Below are positions 1 through 6,233 of a stretch of DNA of 13,617 nucleotides, piece by piece. Position 1 is the stretch's first letter, and each line of letters opens with the position of its first letter. This DNA is from CALCCV01 sp964388665. Its GTDB lineage: Bacteria; Bdellovibrionota; Bdellovibrionia; Bdellovibrionales; Bdellovibrionaceae. The stretch lies in assembly GCA_964388665.1 (NCBI GenBank), contig CAYMBJ010000093.1:1-13617 (forward strand). The letters are read 5' to 3'. A program made the translations under genes and the position numbers. The notes under the pieces are model-generated. The model made no database searches, was not told the origin of the DNA, and saw only the letters and a list, made by a program, of their open reading frames with translations.

Positions 1-53
1 GGGTGGTCAATTGCGTGAAATTTGGGTGGTCAAACTTGGTGAAATCCGACACA
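1..53. mobile_element. Probable terminal repeats of an IS21-family insertion sequence (end only)
   Basis: Two adjacent copies of a ~23-base unit are visible. Copy 1 (1-23) begins GGGTGGTCAA and ends GTGAAATTT; copy 2 (24-47) begins GGGTGGTCAA and ends GTGAAATCC. The sequence then reads GACACA, giving possible element tips ending in CA at 51 or 53. IS21-family elements carry several short tandem repeats inside each terminus and end in CA, and units of the GGGTGGTCAA...GTGAAAT type are familiar from that family. No transposase (istA/istB) lies in the window, so the element body, if intact, would be to the left. This rests on recalled family patterns, not on a search. Confidence 0.5.
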
Positions 54-133
54 AAAGGTGGATCTGGGCACAATCCGCAAAGTGAAGTGCGCTGAGCTGG
101 GCTCGCAATACGCCGGCATGTAATCCCACCAAA

Positions 134-154
134 GCTAGTCGACCATCGACTGGC
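134..154. other. Short inverted repeat (hairpin)
   Basis: The 9-base arms GCTAGTCGA and TCGACTGGC pair with one G-T wobble around a CCA loop. No T-run follows, so it is not a standard intrinsic terminator. It could be a remnant of the mobile-element junction or an operator. Its function is unknown. Confidence 0.3.
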
Positions 155-180
155 AAGCACTCACTAGAAACACCGCCGCT

Positions 181-212
181 CCACTGCTCCACTGCTCCAC
201 TGCTCCACTGCT
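181..212. repeat. 8-base tandem repeat, four perfect copies of CCACTGCT
   Basis: Four exact head-to-tail copies of CCACTGCT are flanked on both sides by partial units (CCGCT at 176-180 and 213-217). The unit length is not a multiple of three. A change in copy number would therefore shift any reading frame crossing it, or change spacing to a downstream promoter. Confidence 0.85.
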
Positions 213-404
213 CCGCTATTGGGGCCACCGGAGCCAAATCTCATTGCAAAGTGTACCAATATAAGTCATTGCAACAGATACGTATTCCTAAATCCAGGTT
301 TCTCTGATAATTTGAAAACCTCAGTGAGCCATTTGGGTAGGCCTCACTATTTGGTATGGCATGGCAATCGCCAAGCAGCGTGTTGCCATTTTCTGAAAAG
401 AAGA

Positions 405-2153
405 ATGCACATTCAAATAGGGGGACTCGTGAATAGACTGAAATTCGTGAAGATGCATAAATTTGTAAAACTGACGCTGGGCCTCTCCGCTTTCTCAATC
501 ATGCTCTCTCTGTTTCAGAATTTTTCCTTTACGAGGATTTCTTTTGAAAACCTTGAATGGGCGCCTGTAGTCAAAAACGCCGATCTTAGCAGATCTGCTG
601 CTGACCAGACAATGCCTTCACTGATTGCAAGCCCAGATCAAGCTCCGACGCAAACTCAGCAAACTGAGGCCGCCAGCTCTAATTCTACAAATGAATTTCA
701 AGTGAGCATCAACTCTGGCGGTGGCTCTATTCAGATGGACGGCGAGTCGTGGCTACCAGATCGCAATTTTATTCGACACAGAGGCGTCGTGGATCGTGGC
801 CCCATTCCCATTGCAGATCGACAAAATGTCCCTGACAAAGTCTACCAAACAGAAGCTTGGTGCAGCGACGGATACAGCTTCCCCGTCAAAGACGGAAATT
901 ATGAAGTCCAAATGCATTTTGCGGAGACCTCTGATACCGTCACTGGCCCGAATCAAAGAGTCTTTGATGTTGTCTTTCAGGAGTCAATAAAAAAGACAGT
1001 CGATGTATTTGCTGAGACCGGAGGGCGAAATCGTGCCTTTGTTTTGAGAACTATGGTCACTGCCGTAGGCGGAAGCCTGAATATTGGTTTTAATAAAAGA
1101 GTAAATTGTCCAATGGTCAACGGAGTTCGCCTCATCTCGCGCAGTCAAAAGTCAGACCCATTTGGTGAAATCAGAAACTCAACGAATGCCACCAATTCCA
1201 ATAGCACGCCGAACTCAGGCTCAGCTTCCAGATCCCCGGCAAGCACGCCATCCACGAAGGCACCGTCCACAGAAGCGCCATCAACTGCAGCGCCGTCCAC
1301 GCAACAGAGCTCCACTCTTGATTCAGGATCATCTGGTGGTGGCAGTTGGTCCACAGTCGCACTGCCCAAGTTGTCTGGATACTCTAAGGCTCCCAAACTT
1401 TTCGATCGCCACAGAACTCTGTTCTTAACTCAAGAATTTTTGGACGCCAATCGCGACAAGAAGACCACAGATTCTGGCTATCAAGGTTATCCAGTTCGAT
1501 ACACCAATGTTGTTCAATTCGACGGTGCTCCTGCTCTCAAGCATCAGGTGAAGAAGGGCCAAGGGGTGATGGGAATACAATATTACAAGGAATGGCCCAG
1601 AGTGAATGACTTCCGAGGAGTTATGCTACGGTATCAAACACGGTATACGAATTACCGCGAGTTTGGTGGAAAGCAAATCACTTTAGAAGGTGGTCGCGGT
1701 TATATAGGAAAAGGCTACCGTGATGGTTGGTCAAGTTTTGGCCGGTCAGGACCGCGAGAGAAATTCGGCACAGAAGGCTGGGCCGTGTACTCAATGATCG
1801 CACCTCAAAAGTTTTTCTTTTTGATGGCTATCGACAAAACCATCACCGCTAGCAAGGTTGGCACGAACGAAGGATATGGATACTACCCCAAGCAAGACAA
1901 AACCTCTCACCCTCTTAATCAGTGGGTGACCATTGACGTGGTGGTGGACATGCAGCACGGCTACACTCTCTACCAAGATGGCAAAAAGACCGCCTGGGGA
2001 AATGACACCACTCCGCACCTCAAGGATCCTCGAAATGCCAAATACATTCATATGGGAGTTAGACTCATGTACGGGGGAAATCCTGGAGAAATCATACCCA
2101 CCCGAGATCATGATGAGTACTACCGCAATAGCGAAATTTTCATTTTTGATTAG
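405..2153 (+). CDS. Exported or anchored protein with malectin-like domain and C-terminal polysaccharide-lyase-like beta-sandwich domain
   Basis: Read from ATG 405, the protein is 582 residues. A basic segment is followed by a hydrophobic helix near residues 22-38, fitting a signal anchor or signal peptide. Residues ~98-244 look like a malectin fold: a glycine-rich start (VSINSGGGS), then VYQTEAW, an MHFAE motif, RVFDVVF, and MVNGVRLI at the end. A Pro/Ser/Thr linker with repeated APST units follows (~nt 1249-1310). The last ~260 residues have GGK-x4-LEGG, GYGYYP, LNQWVTIDVVVD and a closing DEYYRNSEIFIFD. This pattern recalls PL14-type alginate/glucuronan lyases and other concanavalin-like jelly rolls. 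Known malectin domains bind carbohydrate, so cell-surface or envelope polysaccharide binding and possible cleavage is inferred. The start is uncertain: GTG 429 has a purine-rich AGGGGGA only 3 bases upstream, ATG 453 lies just before the hydrophobic helix, and the frame stays open back to 219. An enzyme activity is not proven. Confidence 0.75.
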   Translation: MHIQIGGLVNRLKFVKMHKFVKLTLGLSAFSIMLSLFQNFSFTRISFENLEWAPVVKNADLSRSAADQTMPSLIASPDQAPTQTQQTEAASSNSTNEFQVSINSGGGSIQMDGESWLPDRNFIRHRGVVDRGPIPIADRQNVPDKVYQTEAWCSDGYSFPVKDGNYEVQMHFAETSDTVTGPNQRVFDVVFQESIKKTVDVFAETGGRNRAFVLRTMVTAVGGSLNIGFNKRVNCPMVNGVRLISRSQKSDPFGEIRNSTNATNSNSTPNSGSASRSPASTPSTKAPSTEAPSTAAPSTQQSSTLDSGSSGGGSWSTVALPKLSGYSKAPKLFDRHRTLFLTQEFLDANRDKKTTDSGYQGYPVRYTNVVQFDGAPALKHQVKKGQGVMGIQYYKEWPRVNDFRGVMLRYQTRYTNYREFGGKQITLEGGRGYIGKGYRDGWSSFGRSGPREKFGTEGWAVYSMIAPQKFFFLMAIDKTITASKVGTNEGYGYYPKQDKTSHPLNQWVTIDVVVDMQHGYTLYQDGKKTAWGNDTTPHLKDPRNAKYIHMGVRLMYGGNPGEIIPTRDHDEYYRNSEIFIFD

Positions 2154-2194
2154 GGCGTATCCTCATGCCTGGCGCCTGCACTGGTTCCAGCCTC

Positions 2195-2212
2195 CACGCA
2201 GCGGAGTGCGTG
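2195..2212. other. Hairpin between the malectin-domain gene and the cobalamin-binding gene
   Basis: Perfect 6-base arms, CACGCA and TGCGTG, surround a GCGGAG loop, 42 bases after the upstream stop codon. No T-run follows, so it is at best a weak or Rho-assisted terminator. The remaining gap (2154-2308) holds nothing else I recognise. Confidence 0.35.
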
Positions 2213-2308
2213 AACGTCCCAAATGCGCAATCAATTGGGCTATCAAGGCGACCACAATAGATCTTATTTTTCTCTTTAGCATCAGAGACCTGCTGCCGAT
2301 GAGACTCT

Positions 2309-3103
2309 ATGATCAGATGGTGTGCCTTTTGCCAGAGTTTTGCCGGTGAAAAAAAACCCTACGACAATTTTGATTTTACTGACGGCATTTGCGAAAAATG
2401 CAGTTCCGAAAATCATTCCGAACAAGATCATCGCATCAAACAGGATCGCTTTGTTCAGGCGCAGGCACTCTTTCAAGGCATGAGAGACAGGGCCCACGAG
2501 GGTGTGCGAATCCAACCGAAAGAGATTGTTTCAGAAGCTCGAGCTATAAAAATCGCACCGGTCGATCTGTTGCTTGGTATGATTCAGCCACTGCTGCGAG
2601 AGATCGGCGACCTCTTTGTCAAAGGGCAGATCACCGTAACCGACGAGCACCGATTTTCTCGCTTCACTGAAGAGCTGCTCTCTGCAATCTCTTATGAATA
2701 TGATTTGGTCGAGCCAGAGCAATGCGATGTGATGTTGGCCAGTGCCGACGGAAATTATCACACACTGGGAACAAAAATGCTCTCGCTGGTATTGAATCAA
2801 AATGGAATACCAACAATGTGCTTTACTCCCAGCATGCCAGAAGCTGACCTTGTTAAGCTTGTTAGTTGGCACCAACCCAGCGTCCTGGGAATTTCTGTCT
2901 CTAAGGCGGAGCAACTCAATTTTATTCACAGAGTGGAGGACAGCATCAAGAGTCTTCCCAGCCTGCGCGTGCCGCAAATTCTGGTTGGTGGAGTCTTTGC
3001 AAAAGACAATGACTTCACTTGTCCGTGGCCCTCGCCCAACCCGCGAAGCCTTAGCGAATTTGTGACAGAATTCAAAAAGCACATCCTCCCCAAAGCCGCC
3101 TAG
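2309..3103 (+). CDS. Zinc-ribbon plus CarH-like cobalamin-binding domain protein (possible light or B12 sensor)
   Basis: The protein has 264 residues and no signal peptide, so it is probably cytoplasmic. Residues 5-31 carry CxxC...CxxC (C5, C8, C28, C31) with a FTDGICEKC end. This is a short version of the cysteine motif often attached to histidine kinases and response regulators (CxxC...GICpeC). Residues ~45-130 form a helical bundle and ~138-260 a Rossmann-like cobalamin-binding domain with HTLG (H151-G154) and an ILVGG strand (~224-228). The bundle has F103-x9-E113-H114, matching the W-x9-EH signature of CarH-type adenosylcobalamin photoreceptors but with Phe for Trp. H151 sits where the lower cobalt ligand would be. 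No MerR DNA-binding domain is present; the zinc ribbon takes its place. Output and partner are unknown. The ATG has only a weak GAGA-type ribosome site. Confidence 0.8.
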   Translation: MIRWCAFCQSFAGEKKPYDNFDFTDGICEKCSSENHSEQDHRIKQDRFVQAQALFQGMRDRAHEGVRIQPKEIVSEARAIKIAPVDLLLGMIQPLLREIGDLFVKGQITVTDEHRFSRFTEELLSAISYEYDLVEPEQCDVMLASADGNYHTLGTKMLSLVLNQNGIPTMCFTPSMPEADLVKLVSWHQPSVLGISVSKAEQLNFIHRVEDSIKSLPSLRVPQILVGGVFAKDNDFTCPWPSPNPRSLSEFVTEFKKHILPKAA

Positions 3104-3168
3104 CAAATTTGATATGATACCAGTTTCAATTTTTTCGTAGACCGAGGCGCGATTGAGAGAGGCGCGGA

Positions 3169-3188
3169 GGCCTACTCCCATGTAGGCC
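3169..3188. other. Hairpin in the leader of the transglycosylase gene
   Basis: Perfect 7-base arms, GGCCTAC and GTAGGCC, enclose a TCCCAT loop. It lies 66 bases after the cobalamin-protein stop and ~180 bases before the likely transglycosylase start. No T-run follows. It may be an operator, an mRNA structure or a processing site. Confidence 0.4.
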
Positions 3189-3371
3189 GCACAAGCCGAC
3201 CGATTGAGCAACGAAGGTGTACGGATAAAGTGGAATTGGTATGAGTCATTTCTGAACAAAGTTGCGACCATCGGTGGGGTGGGGGCCAGTAATCCAATTC
3301 AATACAGGTCTCAAGTTGAGAATTTCCAGAAACCAATCGCATCATGTGTTCTTTGCAGGCAATATAAGGGT

Positions 3372-4265
3372 GTGAGGAATATAGCACAGTTTGTCTTTTT
3401 TTGTCTCGTCATCGTCTGCTCCAATGCCTATGCCATTCACCCACATTGGCCGACAGCAGAAAAAATGCTCAAGCGAGAGGGCTTTTCGAATTCATTTGTG
3501 GCCGCACTTAAAAAGTCTTATGAGCCCCAAGAATTTCAAAATTGCCTGGAGCTGAATATTCTTTTGTACCTAAAAAAATCTGACTACCATGGCACACAGG
3601 TGGACGACAAGGCCGTGGCCACAGTGGACTCCTTCATTACAGAAAACAAAGTTATGCTAAGCAATGTCGAAGAGAAATACGGAGTTCCTGCATCTGTCAT
3701 TGCCAGTCTGATGTGGCTCGAATCGCGATTTGGCAACGTCACTGGAGACTACCACGTGGCCAGCATGTATGTGCATCTGATTCAAAGCGAGCGGCCCTCT
3801 GTCTTGCGCCATTTAAAAACCAAAGGTCCAAAGCGTTTCAACGCAAAAGCATCACGCAAAGACCTCAGAAAAATTCCGGGTCGCGCAAAATCAAAAGCAA
3901 AATGGGCCCTGGGCGAACTCAAAGCCATGCAAAAAATCTTCAACCAACGTGGAAATTCTATTCTCGAATATCGCGGCTCCTTTTCTGGAGCCTTTGGGAT
4001 TCCGCAATTTCTGCCCTCAAGTTACAACCGCTGGGCGGTGGCAGCGGACTCCACATCCACACCGCGGCTCACCAACGCTGACGACGCAGCTCACAGTGTC
4101 GCCAATTACCTAACTAAAAACGGCTGGAAAAAAAAGAACTCCAAGACCCACCGCAAAGCCTTGCGGCGCTACAACAACAGCTCAGACTATGTGAACACGA
4201 TCCTGCGTCTGAGCAAAAAAGTGATCTCTGCGACCCTAGCCTCCGCCAACCCTCGCAGAGATTGA
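3372..4265 (+). CDS. MltB-family (GH103) membrane-exported lytic murein transglycosylase
   Basis: Enzymes of this family cut the MurNAc-GlcNAc bond of peptidoglycan in the periplasm, forming 1,6-anhydro ends. Read from GTG 3372, the product is 297 residues with a good Sec signal peptide (basic start, hydrophobic core, cleavage after SNAYA ~21). The catalytic glutamate is E117 in SLMWLESRFG, equivalent to the VETRFG-type motif of Slt35/MltB. GAFGIPQFLPSSY (206-218) and the C-terminal DAAHSVANYLTKNGW (~237-252) are also family hallmarks. No lipobox is obvious, so it is probably soluble in the periplasm. The start is a problem: there is no in-frame ATG before the mature domain, GTG 3372 has AAGGG only 1 base upstream, and the frame is open back to TTG 3204, which would add 56 residues before the signal peptide. 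I prefer GTG because it places the signal peptide at the very N-terminus. Confidence 0.85.
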   Translation: MRNIAQFVFFCLVIVCSNAYAIHPHWPTAEKMLKREGFSNSFVAALKKSYEPQEFQNCLELNILLYLKKSDYHGTQVDDKAVATVDSFITENKVMLSNVEEKYGVPASVIASLMWLESRFGNVTGDYHVASMYVHLIQSERPSVLRHLKTKGPKRFNAKASRKDLRKIPGRAKSKAKWALGELKAMQKIFNQRGNSILEYRGSFSGAFGIPQFLPSSYNRWAVAADSTSTPRLTNADDAAHSVANYLTKNGWKKKNSKTHRKALRRYNNSSDYVNTILRLSKKVISATLASANPRRD

Positions 4266-4304
4266 GAGCCTATCCCAAAATTCAGATCTGCTGCGGAAGT
4301 CAGT

Positions 4305-4583
4305 TCAGTGCGCATCTTCAATAGGCCGCTGCTCAATTTGCCTCTCCTCATTTGGCCGCTGCTCAATTTGCCGCTCTGCTGATTTTCGTCCTTCGAGTCG
4401 CCCGATGTTTTCATTGTAGATCTGCGTGAACGACTTTCCGTTAGCACGTTCCATCTTCTGCTTAGGTACGAACAGATCTAAGTTCTGCCGACCCAGGGGC
4501 AGTTTTGGCACGTATCCATTGGCGTTGATGTTGCCATTCATGCTGTTTTTATAAATTTCTATAATACGTTGGTTTGATGTCAT
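4305..4583 (-). CDS. Small hypothetical protein with repetitive Gln/Glu/Arg-rich C-terminus
   Basis: The protein has 92 residues from the ATG at 4583 and is not recognised. The start is set by a strong ribosome site (AGGAGG, 5 bases before ATG); an in-frame ATG 21 bases upstream would place that site inside the coding region. The sequence is soluble, basic and Asn/Gln-rich, with no membrane helix or signal peptide. The last ~25 residues contain two copies of ERQIEQRP, encoded by the DNA repeat at 4324-4372. It converges on the transglycosylase gene with a 39-base gap and no evident terminator between them. The ribosome site and clean frame support a real gene. Function is unknown. Confidence 0.6.
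   Translation of the reverse strand: MTSNQRIIEIYKNSMNGNINANGYVPKLPLGRQNLDLFVPKQKMERANGKSFTQIYNENIGRLEGRKSAERQIEQRPNEERQIEQRPIEDAH
4324..4372. repeat. Two 19-base direct repeats within the small hypothetical gene
   Basis: GGCCGCTGCTCAATTTGCC occurs exactly at 4324-4342 and 4354-4372, with a 30-base period. The period equals ten codons, so the repeat stays in frame and duplicates ERQIEQRP in the protein. It looks like a recent in-frame duplication. Confidence 0.9.
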
Positions 4584-4586
4584 GCG

Positions 4587-4596
4587 CTCCTCCTCA
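4587..4596 (-). promoter_or_regulatory. Strong ribosome binding site for the small hypothetical gene
   Basis: Read on the minus strand the sequence is TGAGGAGGAG followed by CGC and ATG. The AGGAGG core is 5 bases from the start codon, which decides between the two in-frame ATGs. Confidence 0.75.
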
Positions 4597-4634
4597 AATC
4601 TCAATGAACTAAAACTGCAATTTAAAATCCACGG

Positions 4635-4655
4635 ACCAAAGTGGAGGACTTTGGT
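4635..4655. promoter_or_regulatory. Perfect 8-base inverted repeat, possible operator
   Basis: ACCAAAGT and ACTTTGGT pair perfectly around GGAGG. It lies 52-72 bases upstream of the leftward hypothetical gene, and CCACGG is present on both flanks (direct repeat). Without a strong T-run it is more likely an operator or leader hairpin than a terminator. Confidence 0.4.
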
Positions 4656-4759
4656 TTCATCTCCACGGGAATAGTGCCCATGAATTCAACGTTCAAATGT
4701 TGGCAAAATTTATCAATTCAGTGGGGAAGAAAAGGACTCTGCGCTAAGGCACTGTTGTG

Positions 4760-4783
4760 GTGACTGGCAGCGTGACTGGCAGC
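4760..4783. repeat. Tandem duplication of GTGACTGGCAGC
   Basis: Two exact adjacent copies of a 12-base unit lie ~130 bases upstream of the site-2 protease gene. They are flanked by imperfectly complementary GTGGTGAC and GTCATCAC, so the pair could sit within a larger stem. Function is unknown. Confidence 0.8.
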
Positions 4784-4915
4784 GCTACTGTTGTCATCAC
4801 TGACGCGCTTCCACTTCAGCAGCAAATTCAATGTTAATTGACAATTCATTTTCTTGCAGAAATTTTGATTTGCCCATGCGATTCCTTCTTCTGAAAGAGA
4901 TAAAGGATTGTTTTC

Positions 4916-5632
4916 ATGGAAAGAGTATCAAGCTGGACATTGTTCACCATCGGTGGAGTGAGGGTAAAGATTCACTTAACGGTGCTCTTGCTCCTCTTCT
5001 ATATCGTCCTCGCCACAGTGATTCAATTTCCATACGCCGTGAGCTTTGCAGGATTTACTCGTGAAGCGGTGACCGGTTCGCCATTCAATTGGGGATTGCT
5101 TTTTGCTGGCGCTGCATTGATTTCCATTCTCTTGCATGAGCTGGGCTATGCACTGGCGGCGTGGCGCCGCGGCCACAGAGTTACCAGCATCACACTGATG
5201 TGCCTTGGAAGCACAACTCAGCTGGACACCCTCGCCCGCGAACCGCGCGAAGAGTTCAAGATGGCAATCATTGGACCCACCATCAATGTTCTTCTGGCCG
5301 TGATCATGTTCACCACCTGGGCCCTAACTCAAGACCCGAATCACCGCTTTTTTTCTTTTTGGATGGGCCAGGCCAATCTGGTGCTTTGTGTATTTAATCT
5401 TCTTCCTGCATTTCCTGCCGATGGCAGTCGCCTGCTGCGTGCCGCACTTGTCAAGCGCTGGGGCTATTTTCGCGGAGTCAAAAGCGCGATCAATGTGAGT
5501 CATGTCCTAGCATGGGCATTGGGCTTTATCGGCGTCATCCAATTTAATTTTCTTTTAATCTTGTTGGCACTTTTAATTTACTCGGCGACAAAAACCGAGC
5601 GCAATTTTATACGTCAACAAGCAACCCAATAA
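4916..5632 (+). CDS. Site-2 protease (M50) family membrane protein with an altered zinc motif (HELGY)
   Basis: The protein has 238 residues and about five to six membrane helices. It has the M50 layout: the first motif at H74-E75-L76-G77-Y78, a following PREEFKMAIIGPTINVLLAV helix, and the second motif NLLPAFPADG (N161, D169), which supplies the third zinc ligand. Normal family members have HExxH; here the second histidine is tyrosine (codon TAT at 5147-5149, one base from CAT). The conserved Glu and Asp remain, so the protein may be an inactive or altered relative, or the base may be a sequencing error. Active members cut membrane-embedded substrates such as anti-sigma factors. The Hsp20 gene starts 21 bases downstream, so the two are probably one operon. 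No PDZ or CBS domain is present. ATG 4916 is preceded by AAAGGA at a long ~10-base spacing. Confidence 0.85.
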   Translation: MERVSSWTLFTIGGVRVKIHLTVLLLLFYIVLATVIQFPYAVSFAGFTREAVTGSPFNWGLLFAGAALISILLHELGYALAAWRRGHRVTSITLMCLGSTTQLDTLAREPREEFKMAIIGPTINVLLAVIMFTTWALTQDPNHRFFSFWMGQANLVLCVFNLLPAFPADGSRLLRAALVKRWGYFRGVKSAINVSHVLAWALGFIGVIQFNFLLILLALLIYSATKTERNFIRQQATQ

Positions 5633-5653
5633 CCAACAACAAGGAGAAGAAAG

Positions 5654-6169
5654 ATGAGAAAAGATCTATCAAGAAGCGAATCAGGTTCTGTGGACCGTGT
5701 TCCCGTGCGTCGCTCACAGTTTTTATCACCATGGCTGGACGACTATTTTGAAACACCTCGATGGTTAGACACATTTTTCAATCGCGAGTTGGCAGGCCTC
5801 CCAATGGAAGGGCGCTTTTTATCACCAGCCATTGATATCGAAGAAACTCCAGAGGAGTTCTTGGTGATTGCCGACCTGCCTGGAATCAAAAAAGACGATG
5901 TCAATATTGAGTACGCCAACAACCAATTGACCATCACTGCCGAGAGAAAGTACGAATCCAAAGGCAACAAACAGGATCGCCGCGAAAGATTTTTCGGCAC
6001 CTATCAAAGAAGCTTCACTCTGCCCATGGGGATCGAAGAAGACAACATCGAAGCCTCCTTTGAGGATGGTGTACTGACTGTGCACGTGCCCAAGGGCGAA
6101 CAGACCAAGGCGCGCCGAATTGCCGTTGGCGAGAAAAAGGCCGACAAGAGCCAAAAGTCAAAACACTAG
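5654..6169 (+). CDS. Hsp20/alpha-crystallin small heat-shock protein
   Basis: This is a 171-residue ATP-independent holdase that binds unfolding proteins in the cytoplasm. The N-terminal arm (~1-57) is rich in aromatic residues (WLDDYFETPRWLDTFF). The alpha-crystallin domain runs ~58-155, with PAIDIEETPEEFLVIADLPG, the FFGTYQRSFTLP strand and the hallmark ASFEDGVLTVHVPK. An IAV tripeptide just after the domain fits the IxI/V tail motif used in oligomer assembly, followed by a lysine-rich tail. The start is firm: AAGGAG lies 7 bases before ATG. It probably shares a transcript with the upstream site-2 protease relative, and a strong terminator follows the stop codon. Confidence 0.97.
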   Translation: MRKDLSRSESGSVDRVPVRRSQFLSPWLDDYFETPRWLDTFFNRELAGLPMEGRFLSPAIDIEETPEEFLVIADLPGIKKDDVNIEYANNQLTITAERKYESKGNKQDRRERFFGTYQRSFTLPMGIEEDNIEASFEDGVLTVHVPKGEQTKARRIAVGEKKADKSQKSKH

Positions 6170-6187
6170 TATAGGATATAGGACTCA

Positions 6188-6233
6188 AAAACAAAAAGGC
6201 CGAAGCGCAACAGAGCTTCGGCCTTTTTGTTTT
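6188..6233 (+). terminator. Strong intrinsic terminator after the Hsp20 gene
   Basis: The arms at 6188-6206 and 6215-6233 are perfectly complementary over 19 bases. The GC core GGCCGAAGC pairs with GCTTCGGCC around an 8-base GCAACAGA loop. The A-rich left arm and T-rich right arm mean it could stop transcription from either side. A TTTTGTTTGG repeat follows immediately. Confidence 0.95.

Larger units (their letters stand above)
54..404. other. Non-coding stretch between the IS-like end and the malectin-domain gene
   Basis: No convincing gene is seen here. The stretch holds a small hairpin (134-154), an 8-base tandem repeat (181-212), and two copies of TCATTGCAA at 241-249 and 266-274, spaced 25 bases start to start. 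An open frame runs rightward from 219 into the next gene, but its first ~60 codons look like neither a signal peptide nor a known domain. I read it as leader sequence that lacks stops by chance. No clear -35/-10 pair was found. Confidence 0.5.
4597..4915. other. Divergent intergenic region between the small hypothetical gene and the site-2 protease gene
   Basis: This region must hold the promoters of both divergent units. Visible elements are the hairpin at 4635-4655, a 12-base tandem repeat at 4760-4783, and a consensus-like -35 TTGACA at 4838-4843 on the plus strand. The sequence 16-18 bases beyond that (around AATTTT at 4861) is a poor -10, so a sigma-70 promoter is only possible. An AAAGGA stretch ~10 bases before the protease ATG may be its ribosome site. 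No gene or RNA was recognised. Confidence 0.4.

Noticed and set aside
181..212. CRISPR array
   Set aside because: The units are only 8 bases and directly adjacent with no spacers; this is a simple tandem repeat.
7..237. 76-codon minus-strand open frame covering the IS-like end and 8-base repeat
   Set aside because: The repeats dictate its sequence, it has no ribosome site, and no homology is recognisable.
219..404. Start of the malectin-domain gene at 219
   Set aside because: The extra ~62 residues look random, would place the hydrophobic export segment deep inside the protein, and cover the 8-base-repeat flank; no ribosome site precedes 219.
2154..2308. tRNA or small RNA gene
   Set aside because: GGTTCCAGCC superficially recalls a T-arm, but no acceptor stem or anticodon arm can be paired around it.
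2531..3271. 246-codon open frame on the minus strand
   Set aside because: It lies antisense to the cobalamin-binding gene, whose protein has clear conserved motifs; the antisense product shows no domain or signal.
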